DNA of 64,000 bases, taken from CAYFRC01 sp050946115. GTDB lineage: Bacteria; Bacillota; Clostridia; Christensenellales; Aristaeellaceae. A program made the translations under genes and the position numbers. Location of the stretch: assembly GCA_050946115.1 (NCBI GenBank), contig JBMNUF010000004.1, forward strand, positions 111,603 through 175,602, written 5' to 3'. Positions 16,455 to 25,203 of this stretch are shown here, in pieces (position 1 is the first letter of the stretch; the number at the start of each line of letters is the position of its first letter). The notes beneath the pieces are model-generated. The model ran no database searches and was not told where the DNA came from. It saw only the letters and a program-made list of their open reading frames with translations.

Positions 16455-17510
16455 TCAATCCTCCTCGTCGATATGCGTCCAGTCTAAGATGACCTTGCCC
16501 GCCATGCCGCTGTTCATGGCCTCAAAGCCCTTTTCAAAGTCCTTATAGCTGAAGCGGTGCGTGATGAGCGGGGTGAGGTCCAGCCCGCCCTCCACCATGG
16601 TGATCATCTTATACCACGTTTCAAACATCTTGCGCCCATACACGCCCTGCAGCGTGAGCCCCTTCATGATGACGTGGTTCCAGTTGATTTCGACGCCCGG
16701 CTGCTGAATGCCCAATAGCGCGATCTTGCCGCCGTTTCGCATATGCCCGATCATGGTGTTGAGTGCCGCGGCGCTGCCGCTCATCTCGAGCCCCACGTCG
16801 AAGCCCTCCACCATTCTGAGATCGCCGTAGAGGTCCGTGAGCTTTTCGCGGGTGACGTTCACGGTGCGCGTCGCGCCCATTTTCCTGGCGATTTCGAGCC
16901 TGTAATCGTTCAAATCGGTCACCACCACGCTGCGCGCACCGTTTTTTCGGCATATGGCGGCCGCCATGATGCCGATGGGGCCAGCGCCCGCGACGAGCAC
17001 GTCCTCGCCGATCACGTCGAACATCAGCGCCGTGTGCGTGGCGTTGCCGAAGGCGTCGAAGAATGCGACGACCTCTTCATCGATGCCGTCCGGGATCGGG
17101 ATGACGTTGTATGCGGGGAGCGTCAGATATTCCGCAAAGGCGCCATCGCGGTTCACGCCCACGCCCTTGGTCTTTTCGCACCACTGGCCGTTGCCGGCGC
17201 GGCAGTTGCGGCAGTGTCCGCACACGATGTGTCCTTCGCCGGACACGATCTGGCCGATGCGATACTGCGTGACGCCCTCCCCGAGGGCGGCGATTTCGCC
17301 CACGTATTCGTGCCCCGTGATCACCGGCGGCCGGATGTTTTCCTGACTCCACGGGTCCCAGTTATAGATATGCACATCCGTGCCGCATATGGCGGTTTTG
17401 TGCACCTTGATGAGCACTTCGCCCAGCCCCGGCACGGGCACGGGCATTTTTTTGAGAAGCAATCCCTTGCCGCGCTCGGTCTTGACAAGGGCGTTCATCA
17501 TGGTCTTCAT
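16455..17510 (-). CDS. tdh: L-threonine 3-dehydrogenase
   Basis: Encodes 351 residues. A zinc-dependent medium-chain dehydrogenase that oxidises L-threonine with NAD to 2-amino-3-ketobutyrate. CGTDVHIYNWD and GHEYVGE give the catalytic zinc site. CGHCRNCRAGNGQWC carries the structural zinc cysteines, and GAGPIGIMAA is the NAD-binding turn. The ATG at 17510 has GAGGAGG upstream. First gene of the operon tdh-kbl-gcvT-gcvH-gcvPA-gcvPB, with a good promoter about 65 bp upstream. The unstable product is handed to Kbl, whose gene is adjacent. Confidence 0.96.
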   Translation of the reverse strand: MKTMMNALVKTERGKGLLLKKMPVPVPGLGEVLIKVHKTAICGTDVHIYNWDPWSQENIRPPVITGHEYVGEIAALGEGVTQYRIGQIVSGEGHIVCGHCRNCRAGNGQWCEKTKGVGVNRDGAFAEYLTLPAYNVIPIPDGIDEEVVAFFDAFGNATHTALMFDVIGEDVLVAGAGPIGIMAAAICRKNGARSVVVTDLNDYRLEIARKMGATRTVNVTREKLTDLYGDLRMVEGFDVGLEMSGSAAALNTMIGHMRNGGKIALLGIQQPGVEINWNHVIMKGLTLQGVYGRKMFETWYKMITMVEGGLDLTPLITHRFSYKDFEKGFEAMNSGMAGKVILDWTHIDEED

Positions 17511-17572
17511 GTGAAATGCCTCCTCTGCGTGTTTCGGCGAGACAATCCCGAGGGGTTCGCCGCGTCACATCT

Positions 17573-17601
17573 ATTATAACAATTCTCCGGCGAGAATACA
17601 A
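17573..17601 (-). promoter_or_regulatory. Promoter of the tdh-kbl-gcv operon
   Basis: On the minus strand TTGTAT (17596-17601) and TATAAT (17573-17578) are 17 bp apart. The expected leader is about 55 nt, too short for a glycine riboswitch, and none is seen. Confidence 0.75.
17582..17597. promoter_or_regulatory. Inverted repeat inside the operon promoter (candidate operator)
   Basis: ATTCTC and GAGAAT are exact 6-bp inverted arms around CGGC. The site fills most of the spacer between the -35 and -10 elements of the tdh promoter, a classic repressor position. No regulator gene is adjacent. Confidence 0.55.
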
Positions 17602-17681
17602 TCACCCGCGCGAAAATTGCTTGAAAAACGCGCAGTGTGTCCGCGTCGAACGGCTCTATATCCACAATCTGAATTTTGCGG

Positions 17682-17710
17682 TTGACAAATGCGATGCGAT
17701 AGACTAAAAT
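17682..17710 (+). promoter_or_regulatory. Strong promoter upstream of the DUF4838 gene
   Basis: TTGACA at 17682-17687 and TAAAAT at 17705-17710, spacer 17 bp. The start site would be near 17717, leaving about 235 nt of transcript before the ATG at 17952. Confidence 0.75.
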
Positions 17711-17716
17711 CTATTG

Positions 17717-17900
17717 TAACGGCATAACCGCATGAAACGAAAAGGTTTTGTCCTATTTTTCTCCGTACGGTCCGAAGTCTGTACAGCGTCGATACCCGGG
17801 ACAGGGATGAATCTGAGGCTGCTCTGACAGCGGGCTGTCTTAGGAACCCTCCCTGTGCGCGAACCACATCGAATCAAGCGTTTCATTGTTCGGGAAAATA
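17717..17900 (+). ncRNA. Long structured leader or small RNA, family not identified
   Basis: The transcript from the promoter above can fold into one long irregular hairpin. ATGAAACG (17732-17739) pairs with CGTTTCAT (17879-17886). GGTT (17744-17747) pairs with AACC (17862-17865). ACAGGGA (17801-17807) pairs with TCCCTGT (17850-17856). CTGAG (17813-17817) pairs with CTTAG (17839-17843) below a small apical stem. The 5' side carries a large internal loop of about 50 nt. Size and shape recall 6S RNA, but a riboswitch-like leader of the following gene is equally possible. I could not match any known riboswitch or T-box consensus, and no clear terminator follows. Confidence 0.35.
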
Positions 17901-17951
17901 CTTCATTTCGCACGGCGGTCGACCGTGCGATGTATGAAAAGGAGTGATCTT

Positions 17952-19673
17952 ATGTACCTTGCGCAAAACGGCAAGACGAGGTATTCTGTTTGGTACGGCA
18001 ATGACTGCATCGAATCGGAAATCTTTGCGGCGGAGGAGCTCTCCAGAACGCTCATGCAGGTTACCGGCGCGAACTTCGCGTGGATCCCGGGCGAAACGGT
18101 TCCGGAACCTGCAATCATCGTTGGCAGCCCCGCATATCTGAAGCGCATCGGCATCGACCTGGAGAAGGAAGCGCTGAAAAGCGACGGCTTCATCATTCGC
18201 ACGGTGGGCGAGAACATCGTGATCGCGGGCGACAGGCCGCGCGGCACGCTCTACGGCGTATACGAGTTTTTGGAGAGGTTCTGCGGCTGCCGCTGGTACG
18301 CGCCGGCGGTGTCGAAAATCCCCCAAAAGCCCACGATCGAATTGGACGCGATAGACATCAGGGAAGTGCCGATTCTGGAGTACCGCGAGACGTACTTCTG
18401 CGGCAACGCGATGGACGGCCCGTGGGCGGCGCGCAACCGCAGCAACGGAAATGCGCACAAGCTCTACAAACATTTGGGCGGGCAAATCAAGTACTACCCC
18501 TTCGTGCATACGTTTGCCCTGCTGATGGACCCGAAGGACTACTTCGACGAGCACCCCGAGTACTTCTCCGAGGTGGACGGGCAGCGCATTCGCGAAAGGA
18601 CGCAGCTGTGCCTCACGAACGAGGACGTGATTTCCATATGCACCGAAAAGGTGAAGGGATGGATTCGCGAGCATCCCGAAGCCTCCATCTTTTCCGTGTC
18701 GCAGAACGACTGGTATAACCCCTGCACCTGCGAAAAGTGCCGCGCGCTCGACGAGAGGGAAGGCTCGCATGCGGGCAGCCTGATCCACTTTGTGAACCGC
18801 ATCGCGGAGAGTGTCGAAAAGGACTATCCGAACGCGGTCATCGATACCCTCGCATACCAGTACACCCGCACCCCGCCCAAGGCGATCCGCCCGCGGCACA
18901 ATGTGTGCGTCAGGCTGTGCTCCATCGAGTGCTGCTTCGCGCATCCGCTTGAGGAATGCGACGACATCATGAGCTTTGCCGACCGCATCCACGGCGATTC
19001 GTTCCAGCGCGACCTGGAGGGCTGGGCAAAGGTCTGCGAGCGGCTGTACGTGTGGGATTACGTGGTCAATTTCCGTCACCACGTGATGCCCTTCCCGAAT
19101 TTCCATGTGCTGGCGCCGAACATCCGCTATTTTATCAAAAACAACGTCAAGGGCATCTTCGAGGAGGGTTCCACGTCCCCGTGGGGGCGGACGGAGTTCA
19201 TAGAGCTCAAGAGCTGGGTGCTCGCAAAATTGCTCTGGAACCCCTATCAGGATCACAGGCCGCTGGTCGCGGATTTTATCGAAGGGTATTACGGAAACGC
19301 TGCGCCCAAGGTGCAGGCGTACTTCGACCTTCTGGAGGCGCGCATGGAGGCCTCGCCCGAAACGCATTTCGGCATTTACGACCCGCCGAGGAACGAATAC
19401 CTCCGCAAAGAGGACATTGAAAGGGCACTCTCACTCTTTGAAGAGGCGCTCTCCCTCGCCGAGGACGACATCGTCTACGAGCGCGTGTTCTCCGCGGCGC
19501 TCCCGATTCGCTACTGGGCACTGCTGAAAGAGGAAAAGAGCGAAGCGCGCGAGAAGGAGATCGACAAATTCCACGCGGACCTCATCGAGCGCAACATCAT
19601 GCAGATCACGGAGGGGGTACAATTGGACGAATCCATCCGTCGGCTGCGCGAGGGCATTCGATACGCGTTTTAA
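17952..19673 (+). CDS. DUF4838 domain protein (glycoside hydrolase-like)
   Basis: Encodes 573 residues, with no signal peptide. The N-terminal 110 residues resemble the alpha-glucuronidase N-terminal domain: AAEELSRTLMQVTGANF, IIVGSPAYLKR, GTLYGVYEFLERFCGCRWY. The remainder matches the DUF4838 TIM-barrel-like family, with SVSQNDWYNPCTCEKCRALDE and a WDYVVNFRHH segment. Proteins of this kind are found in glycan-degradation loci of gut bacteria, and the specific substrate is unknown. The ATG at 17952 follows AAGGAG at 17938-17943. It lies behind a long leader with a further hairpin at 17908-17930 next to the ribosome binding site. The neighbouring convergent GH2/importer operon suggests a carbohydrate role. 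Confidence 0.8.
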   Translation: MYLAQNGKTRYSVWYGNDCIESEIFAAEELSRTLMQVTGANFAWIPGETVPEPAIIVGSPAYLKRIGIDLEKEALKSDGFIIRTVGENIVIAGDRPRGTLYGVYEFLERFCGCRWYAPAVSKIPQKPTIELDAIDIREVPILEYRETYFCGNAMDGPWAARNRSNGNAHKLYKHLGGQIKYYPFVHTFALLMDPKDYFDEHPEYFSEVDGQRIRERTQLCLTNEDVISICTEKVKGWIREHPEASIFSVSQNDWYNPCTCEKCRALDEREGSHAGSLIHFVNRIAESVEKDYPNAVIDTLAYQYTRTPPKAIRPRHNVCVRLCSIECCFAHPLEECDDIMSFADRIHGDSFQRDLEGWAKVCERLYVWDYVVNFRHHVMPFPNFHVLAPNIRYFIKNNVKGIFEEGSTSPWGRTEFIELKSWVLAKLLWNPYQDHRPLVADFIEGYYGNAAPKVQAYFDLLEARMEASPETHFGIYDPPRNEYLRKEDIERALSLFEEALSLAEDDIVYERVFSAALPIRYWALLKEEKSEAREKEIDKFHADLIERNIMQITEGVQLDESIRRLREGIRYAF

Positions 19674-20130
19674 GGTTTCCGAAACGTGATGAATGGGTCG
19701 ATCCGGATGACACGGGGCGGATGAAATTTACCCGGACATTTGCGTAACCACCGTGTTACGTCTGCTGTAAGGGCATTTATCTCCCCGATGTCCAATGTCT
19801 TCTCGCCGGCCATTGAATGCGTTGAAGATGGTGAGGAGAAAATGCATCGCCCGAACGGTCGACTGTCTGTCAAATACCATCCCGGAAATCACCGCGTAGG
19901 TCCTTCTTCTGCACCAAGGATGCGCACCGCGATCTGCATCCTAAAAGCACCGATCAGCCGGGCGAAACGCACCTCCATGACCGGCTCGGATGCCGCCGAA
20001 GCGCCGCCAAGGAGCTACACGGCGGCGACACTGCGCATGACGACGACGGTGACTTTTCCTGCGGAAGCATATCGTAAAGGGCGTCATGATCGGCTCGATC
20101 AAGGGCTGAGCGCGAAACCGTTTACACAAG
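19674..20130. other. Intergenic stretch with decayed coding sequence
   Basis: About 450 bp between two convergent genes. The right third contains remains of a permease gene (19990-20109). At 19682-19747 a short frame ending in DPDDTGRMKFTRTFA followed by TAA looks protein-like but cannot be assigned. The middle shows no intact frame that I trust. Confidence 0.4.
19990..20109 (+). pseudogene. Remnant of a CUT1 sugar ABC transporter permease (C-terminus)
   Basis: The last 54 bases before the TGA at 20107-20109 read LFLRKHIVKGVMIGSIKG, the conserved C-terminus of LplC/YtcP-type permeases. The intact permeases in this window end FIQRYFIGGITVGAVKG and FVQKYFVSGIMVGAIKG. Immediately upstream the match continues in another frame as TLRMTTTV, comparable with SLKMATAMMTT of the intact copy at 24263, with a stop in between. 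No start or membrane segments remain. I infer loss of a former importer gene, with its binding-protein partner also gone. Confidence 0.6.
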
Positions 20131-20168
20131 AAAACCCCTCCCGAAGGCAAGCCTTCAGGAGGGGTTTT
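20131..20168. terminator. Bidirectional terminator
   Basis: AAAACCCCTCC...GAAGGC and GCCTTC...GGAGGGGTTTTT form a long stem with T runs on both strands. It serves the GH2 operon on the minus strand and whatever reads in from the plus side. Confidence 0.85.
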
Positions 20169-20183
20169 TGATATGCAGGGGGG

Positions 20184-22472
20184 TTATTCGAGCGCGAAGC
20201 AGAGCTTCGCCGAAAGGCCCGAGCGCGTCCACACGTGCAGCGCGGCGCGCCCCGCCATTGTGCCCGCACGGACGTAGCACACCGCCCGCCCGTCGAGCGT
20301 ACTGCGGTATGCGGCGCTGTAGGGAGTAAGGTCGTCGGGGCGACCGTTTTCGATGCCCAGAAGCGCGAGGTCGCCCACGATCTGGCAGAAGAGCACCTCG
20401 TCGAGCGCCGGGTACCCGTTTTCGTCCAAAAGGCGCATTTCGATTTGCTCCGCGTCCATGCCGTCCGCCCGCAGCGCCGTGCGGGGAGACAGCAGTTCGA
20501 TCTTGACCGCCGCGCCGGGCGTCGACAGTCGATCTTCGGCGTGTGGCGTCTTCACGCGCAGTTCGCCGTCGACATAGGGTGTTGTCCAGCATACGCGACA
20601 GTCCTCAGGGACGCACTTTTTACCCAGCGATATGCCGTTCAGGAACAATTCGGCCTCCTTCTCGTTGGTGTAGCAGGATATGCGCATTTCCTCGCCGCTT
20701 TCTCCCGTCCAGCGAAAGCGTTCGTCCCATGCGCCCCGGTCTTCGCCCGCGCGGCTCGCGGCGATGCGCGCGAAAGGCGCATCCGTCCAAAGCGCCCGTC
20801 GCTGGAAGTACAGGGGCTTTTCAAAGCCACACAGGTCCAGCGCGCCCGCCCTGCTGATGCGCACCGGCCAGCCCGGGCACTCGCCCAAGAAGTCGATGCC
20901 CGTCCACAGAAACTGCCCGGAAATGAAGTCGCGATCCCGCACGGCGAACCACTCTTTCGCATCATGGCTGTTTTCGCTGCCCAAAATGACGCGGTCGGGA
21001 TAGGCCGCGTGATCCGCGTCGTAAAAATGCTCCCTGTAGTTGTAGGCGGATAAATCCAGCACGTCCGCAAATCCCGTGCGGTTGGACAGCTCCGGGAAGG
21101 ACAGCGCGCTCGTGACGGGGCGCGTGTCGTCCAGCCGATGCACAATATCGACCAGCTTCTTCGCCACCGTGGCAAGGCGCGCGGCATCCGGCTTGCGCAC
21201 GTCGTATATGCGCTCCGCGAGCGGCTTGTTCGCGTCGTTATTGCCCAACACCTCGCAAAACAGCGGCGTGACGTAGGGGTCGTTGGGGTAGTCGATCTCG
21301 TTGCCGATGCTCCATAAAATGATACAGGGATGGTTGCGATCCCGCTTGACCATGGCGGTCAAGTCCGCCTCGTGCCACTGCGGGAAATCCTCCGCATAGC
21401 CGAAACGCTTGGGCGGGTACACGTTGTGCCCCTGCCACCACTTGTTTTTCGTGCCCTCCCATTCGTCGAAGGCCTCGTCCATCACAAGGAAGCCGAGCTC
21501 GTCGCACAGATCCAGGAGATCGGGGTTCGGCGGGTTGTGGGCGGTGCGCAGGGCGTTGCAGCCCATGGCCTTTAGCTTTTTCAGGCGGCTTTCCCATACC
21601 ACCCTCGGCACGGCCGCGCCCAGACAGCCTGCATCGTGGTGCACGCAGACGCCCTTCAGCTTCATGTTCTCGCCGTTTAAGAAAAAGCCCCTGTCCGCGT
21701 CGAAGCGGAAGGTGCGGATGCCGAAGGGGATCTCCTCGCGATCCGTCACGCGCCCGCCCGCAATCGTCTCGCCGATGAGCGTATACAGATACGAGGAATC
21801 TGGGCTCCACAAATGCGGCGCGGAAACCGCCATCTCCGCAGTGCCTTGCGCGCCATCCGAGTACACCTCGGAAACGCAATTTCCGCCCTTGTCTATCAAT
21901 CGAAAGCGCACGGTTTCCGCGCCCAGCGTTTCGTATTGAATGCCGAGGTGCGCCGTATCGCCGTGTACGGCGCGGGTATACGCAAAAATCCCGTCTTCGG
22001 CAAAGCATATAGGCTCCGTAATCTCCAAGAGCACGTCGCGCGTGATGCCGCTTCCGGTATACCAGCGCGAATCCGCGACCTCTTCGTGCTCGACGCGCAC
22101 GGCGATCGTATTGTGCCCCGGCCGCACGAATTCGCTCACGTCGAAGGAGAATCCCGTATATCCGTAGGCGTGAAAGCCGAGATAATTGCTGTTGATCCAA
22201 ACCTTGGCGTGCCTGTACACGCCCTGAAACGAGAGGCGCACGCGCTTTCCCGAAACGGATTCGTCCAATTCGAAATGCCTGCGATACCATGCCGTGCCGC
22301 CCGGAAGATACCCCGTGCCGCTTGCGTGGCTCCTGTCGAAGGGGTGCTCCACTGCCCAGTCGTGCGGCAGCGCGACCACGCGCCATGCGCCGTCGTCGTA
22401 GCCCATAAAACCCGCGTCCGCCGCATCCCCCAGGTGAAAGCGCCAATCCGTATTGATCTTCTGCCTTTTCAT
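20184..22472 (-). CDS. Glycoside hydrolase family 2 protein (beta-galactosidase-like)
   Basis: Encodes 762 residues, cytoplasmic (no signal peptide). The order is the GH2 one: N-terminal jelly roll (LPHDWAVEHPF, GTAWYRRHFEL, FQGVYRHAKVWINS), an Ig-like middle domain, then the TIM barrel. The acid/base glutamate is in LWSIGNEIDYP and the likely nucleophile in ILGSENSHDAKEW. GVCVHHDAGCLGAA and NALRTAHNPP are typical family signatures. An extra C-terminal domain of the DUF4982/Big type follows. Beta-galactosidase, beta-glucuronidase and beta-mannosidase share this fold; the HHD and WSIGNEI pattern fits beta-galactosidase best. It is the last gene of the importer operon, so it likely cleaves the imported oligosaccharide. 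Confidence 0.88.
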   Translation of the reverse strand: MKRQKINTDWRFHLGDAADAGFMGYDDGAWRVVALPHDWAVEHPFDRSHASGTGYLPGGTAWYRRHFELDESVSGKRVRLSFQGVYRHAKVWINSNYLGFHAYGYTGFSFDVSEFVRPGHNTIAVRVEHEEVADSRWYTGSGITRDVLLEITEPICFAEDGIFAYTRAVHGDTAHLGIQYETLGAETVRFRLIDKGGNCVSEVYSDGAQGTAEMAVSAPHLWSPDSSYLYTLIGETIAGGRVTDREEIPFGIRTFRFDADRGFFLNGENMKLKGVCVHHDAGCLGAAVPRVVWESRLKKLKAMGCNALRTAHNPPNPDLLDLCDELGFLVMDEAFDEWEGTKNKWWQGHNVYPPKRFGYAEDFPQWHEADLTAMVKRDRNHPCIILWSIGNEIDYPNDPYVTPLFCEVLGNNDANKPLAERIYDVRKPDAARLATVAKKLVDIVHRLDDTRPVTSALSFPELSNRTGFADVLDLSAYNYREHFYDADHAAYPDRVILGSENSHDAKEWFAVRDRDFISGQFLWTGIDFLGECPGWPVRISRAGALDLCGFEKPLYFQRRALWTDAPFARIAASRAGEDRGAWDERFRWTGESGEEMRISCYTNEKEAELFLNGISLGKKCVPEDCRVCWTTPYVDGELRVKTPHAEDRLSTPGAAVKIELLSPRTALRADGMDAEQIEMRLLDENGYPALDEVLFCQIVGDLALLGIENGRPDDLTPYSAAYRSTLDGRAVCYVRAGTMAGRAALHVWTRSGLSAKLCFALE

Positions 22473-22496
22473 ATCTTCCTCCGCAAAGCCGTGTGC

Positions 22497-22542
22497 ATAA
22501 AGAAAGGGGGATATTCCGGCAAAAGCTTTGCCGGCTATCCCC
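22497..22542 (-). terminator. Stem-loop after the solute-binding protein gene
   Basis: GGGGATA-TT-CCGGCAAA and TTTGCCGG-C-TATCCCC form a 15-bp interrupted stem, with a T-rich tract on the minus strand. It lies between the binding protein and GH2 genes, so it may lower GH2 expression or protect the upstream mRNA rather than end all transcription. Confidence 0.65.
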
Positions 22543-22561
22543 TGCGATCGTAAAGAGGGTA

Positions 22562-24151
22562 TTACTTATAGAGTGCGTCGATCTGCACCTGGAGCTCCGC
22601 CGTCACCTCGTCCGCCCCGGCTGCCCGCAGTGCACTCTGGAACTCGGCGACAATGTCCTCCGGCGTTCCGTCGTATTGGCCGAAGCAGATGTACTTCATG
22701 TAGGTGTTGTACGTCTCGTTGCACTGGTTGATGTACGACTGCACCATGGAGTTGTCAAACACGAACGCCTCGTAGGGGTACATGACGGCGATCTTGTCGT
22801 ATTCCTCGTACAGTGCGTTGATGGCGTCCCAGTTCAGCTGTGCGCTGGGAATCTCCAGAGCGTCGTTTCTGCCCCACCACCAGTTGGTGGAGATGCCGTC
22901 GACCTCCGCCACGTAGGAATCGGGCGTGTAGCGATAGCCGTTCTCGTCGAGGGCGTAGGTGCGATCCTTCAGCCCGTAGTTGAACAGGTCGTAGCAGTCC
23001 CTGTCGTTGCGCAGCATGTCGTAGACCATCAGCGTGCGCTCAACATTCGGGGAGGCGTTGGAAATGGCGGCGACGCCGTGGGTCACGAGGTCTCGCGTCA
23101 CGTACCCGGCTTCCTTGCCCCAGTAGTAGAAGCCGACGTCTGCATCTTCGTCGTCGATGTACATGGTGTTGTCCTTGTTCGCCTTGGGCGAAACCAGGCC
23201 CGTCCAGGTCTGCGTGTGGTGCTGCTCGAGCGCGGTCTTTCCCTGACGGAACTCGAGGCGGTTGTCTACGCCGGTGTTGGAGAGCACGTCCGTCGGCCAT
23301 ACGCCGAGCTCGTCCCACTCCTTCATGAGGCGCGCGTATTCGACGAGCCTGTCGGTCTCCTCCAGATAGAGGCAGTTGATGGTATACGGATCGTCCAGAT
23401 AGCCGCCCCAGATGGCGCCGCTGGCGAGGCCGTCGATGGAGCGCCACTTGACGAACGAGGTAATGTAGCCGCCCGCCGGATATGCGGTGCCGTCGGTATC
23501 CCACAGCGCGATCAGCGTGTCGCCATAGGCTTCCTTGACGTACTTCACGTAGGCGGTCAGATCTTCCCACGTCTGGCAGCCGTTTTCCAATCCGGCTTCA
23601 TGCGCCCAGTCGAGGCGATACGCGAAGCCGTGGTTCGTCCACTGGGAGTAGTTGTTCTCGGGGATGAAGTAGATGTTGCCCTCGTAGGTGCAGACATCCC
23701 AATGCTCCTGCGGAATGGTCGCCCAGGTCACGGGCGCGTACTTGGCGAGCAGCTCGGGGCTCAGCTCGCAGAACCCGCCGCGCTTTGCGTTCGGCCACGC
23801 GTCCAGCCAGTCGGTGGAAGAGCCGATCAGGTCGATGGAGCCGTCCATCGCCGCGATGCGCAGGTTGTAGTTCGCGAGGTAGTCCGTCCAGGAAATCCAG
23901 ACGATGTTGATCTCGGCGTTGATCTTCTCCGTCAGGATCTTGTTGAGCTCGGCGAGCATCTCGGCGTTGGCGCCTGTCGTGGGCGCGTCGCCCGTGGTCA
24001 TGTAGTTGACGACCACGTGGTTGGAGGTATCGACGTCCGCCCAGGTCTCTGCCCAGACATCCGGCGCATTCTCGACGGAGATCTCGCCGGCGAACGCGGA
24101 AACGCCCAACGCCAGGACGGCGACGATAAGGAGTGCAAGGAACCTTTTCAT
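22562..24151 (-). CDS. CUT1 sugar ABC transporter, extracellular solute-binding protein
   Basis: Encodes 529 residues of the LplA/LipO-like binding protein class, which captures oligosaccharides outside the cell. A signal peptide ends at about residue 22 (LALGVSAFAG). There is no lipobox cysteine, which is unusual for a Gram-positive binding protein, since most are lipoproteins. The core motifs INIVWISWTDYLANYNLRIA and DLIGSSTDWLDAWPN fit the family. The ATG at 24151 has AAAGGAGG upstream. Third gene of the operon permease-permease-binding protein-GH2. No ATPase gene is present; a shared MsmX-type ATPase elsewhere is expected. Confidence 0.9.
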   Translation of the reverse strand: MKRFLALLIVAVLALGVSAFAGEISVENAPDVWAETWADVDTSNHVVVNYMTTGDAPTTGANAEMLAELNKILTEKINAEINIVWISWTDYLANYNLRIAAMDGSIDLIGSSTDWLDAWPNAKRGGFCELSPELLAKYAPVTWATIPQEHWDVCTYEGNIYFIPENNYSQWTNHGFAYRLDWAHEAGLENGCQTWEDLTAYVKYVKEAYGDTLIALWDTDGTAYPAGGYITSFVKWRSIDGLASGAIWGGYLDDPYTINCLYLEETDRLVEYARLMKEWDELGVWPTDVLSNTGVDNRLEFRQGKTALEQHHTQTWTGLVSPKANKDNTMYIDDEDADVGFYYWGKEAGYVTRDLVTHGVAAISNASPNVERTLMVYDMLRNDRDCYDLFNYGLKDRTYALDENGYRYTPDSYVAEVDGISTNWWWGRNDALEIPSAQLNWDAINALYEEYDKIAVMYPYEAFVFDNSMVQSYINQCNETYNTYMKYICFGQYDGTPEDIVAEFQSALRAAGADEVTAELQVQIDALYK

Positions 24152-24262
24152 AGGGTATATCCTCCTTTGTTTTTTTGTGAAAGAACCCCTTTCACATATT
24201 CCGAAGCCGCAAAGCGGCGCAGAATCGACGGTACACGGGAATGGGTATGCCGAGAAACGCCC

Positions 24263-25189
24263 CTACCCCTTGACGGCGCCGACGGTGATTCCGCCGATGA
24301 AGTAGCGCTGGATGAAGGGGTACAGGAAGATGATGGGGCCGGTGGTCATCATGGCGGTCGCCATCTTCAGCGATTCGGACGGCAGGTTGTTGATATCCAC
24401 ATACTGGCTCGCCACCGAGTTCTTCAGGCTCTGCGCCTCGTTTACGATCTTGTACAGGCGGTACTGCAGCGGCAAGACGGGCTTGTTCTGCAGGAACAGC
24501 GAGGACTGATACCACTCGTTCCAATAGCCCAGCGCCAGAAACAGCCCGACGGTTGCGAGCGCGGGCTTGAGCATGGGCAGGACGATGGCGAGGAAGATCG
24601 TAAAGTCGCCCGCGCCATCGATCTTGCCGGATTCGGTTAGCTCGTGGGGTACGGATTTGGCGAAGTTCTTCATCAGGATGATCAGCCACGAGGAGACCAT
24701 CAGCGGCAAGAGCACCGCGAGATAGGAGTTGTTCAGGCGGTAGGTCTGCGTCATCAACAGATAGTAAGGCGCGAGGCCCGCCTGAAACAGGCTCGTGAAG
24801 TAGATGAAGAAGGAGATACTGTTGCGCAGCGGAAAGTCGCGCCGCTGCAGAGCGTAGCCTGTCATCGCGCAGATGAACAGCCCGCATAGCGTCCCCACCA
24901 AGGTAAGACCGGTCGTCAGCCCATAGGACGCCCAGATGGTGCCGCCTTTTATCACCAGCTCGTATGCCGAGGTCGTAAAGCTCCGCGGAAACAGCGTCAC
25001 GCCGTATTCGATGATGTTGTCCTCCGTCTCAAAGGAGGTGCCGAGGATGACCAGAAAGGGCAGGACGCTTGCAATCGCGAAGATGCTGATTAAGACGTAT
25101 CCGATGCCGCGGATGACGTAGTCGGACTTCGTCAGTTTAACCTTGGAGATGCTGTCCATCATGTCGTACTTCTCTTTTTTTCTCGCCAT
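24263..25189 (-). CDS. CUT1 sugar ABC transporter permease (YtcP/LplC type)
   Basis: Encodes 308 residues with six predicted membrane segments. The EAA-loop signature, which docks the ATPase, is in ELTESGKIDGAGDFTIFLAIVLP. The C-terminus FIQRYFIGGITVGAVKG is the family hallmark. The ATG at 25189 follows GGAGGTGTGAACC. It is the second gene of the operon and pairs with the permease at 25204 to make the membrane channel. Confidence 0.92.
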   Translation of the reverse strand: MARKKEKYDMMDSISKVKLTKSDYVIRGIGYVLISIFAIASVLPFLVILGTSFETEDNIIEYGVTLFPRSFTTSAYELVIKGGTIWASYGLTTGLTLVGTLCGLFICAMTGYALQRRDFPLRNSISFFIYFTSLFQAGLAPYYLLMTQTYRLNNSYLAVLLPLMVSSWLIILMKNFAKSVPHELTESGKIDGAGDFTIFLAIVLPMLKPALATVGLFLALGYWNEWYQSSLFLQNKPVLPLQYRLYKIVNEAQSLKNSVASQYVDINNLPSESLKMATAMMTTGPIIFLYPFIQRYFIGGITVGAVKG

Positions 25190-25203
25190 GGTTCACACCT
25201 CCG

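Noticed and set aside
17511..17572. Glycine riboswitch upstream of the gcv operon
   Set aside because: The predicted leader is only about 55 nt, and no glycine-aptamer core was recognised.
22493..24640. 715-codon plus-strand frame opposite the solute-binding protein gene
   Set aside because: No ribosome binding site, low-complexity His/Val/Arg-rich product, and the minus strand carries a complete recognisable gene.
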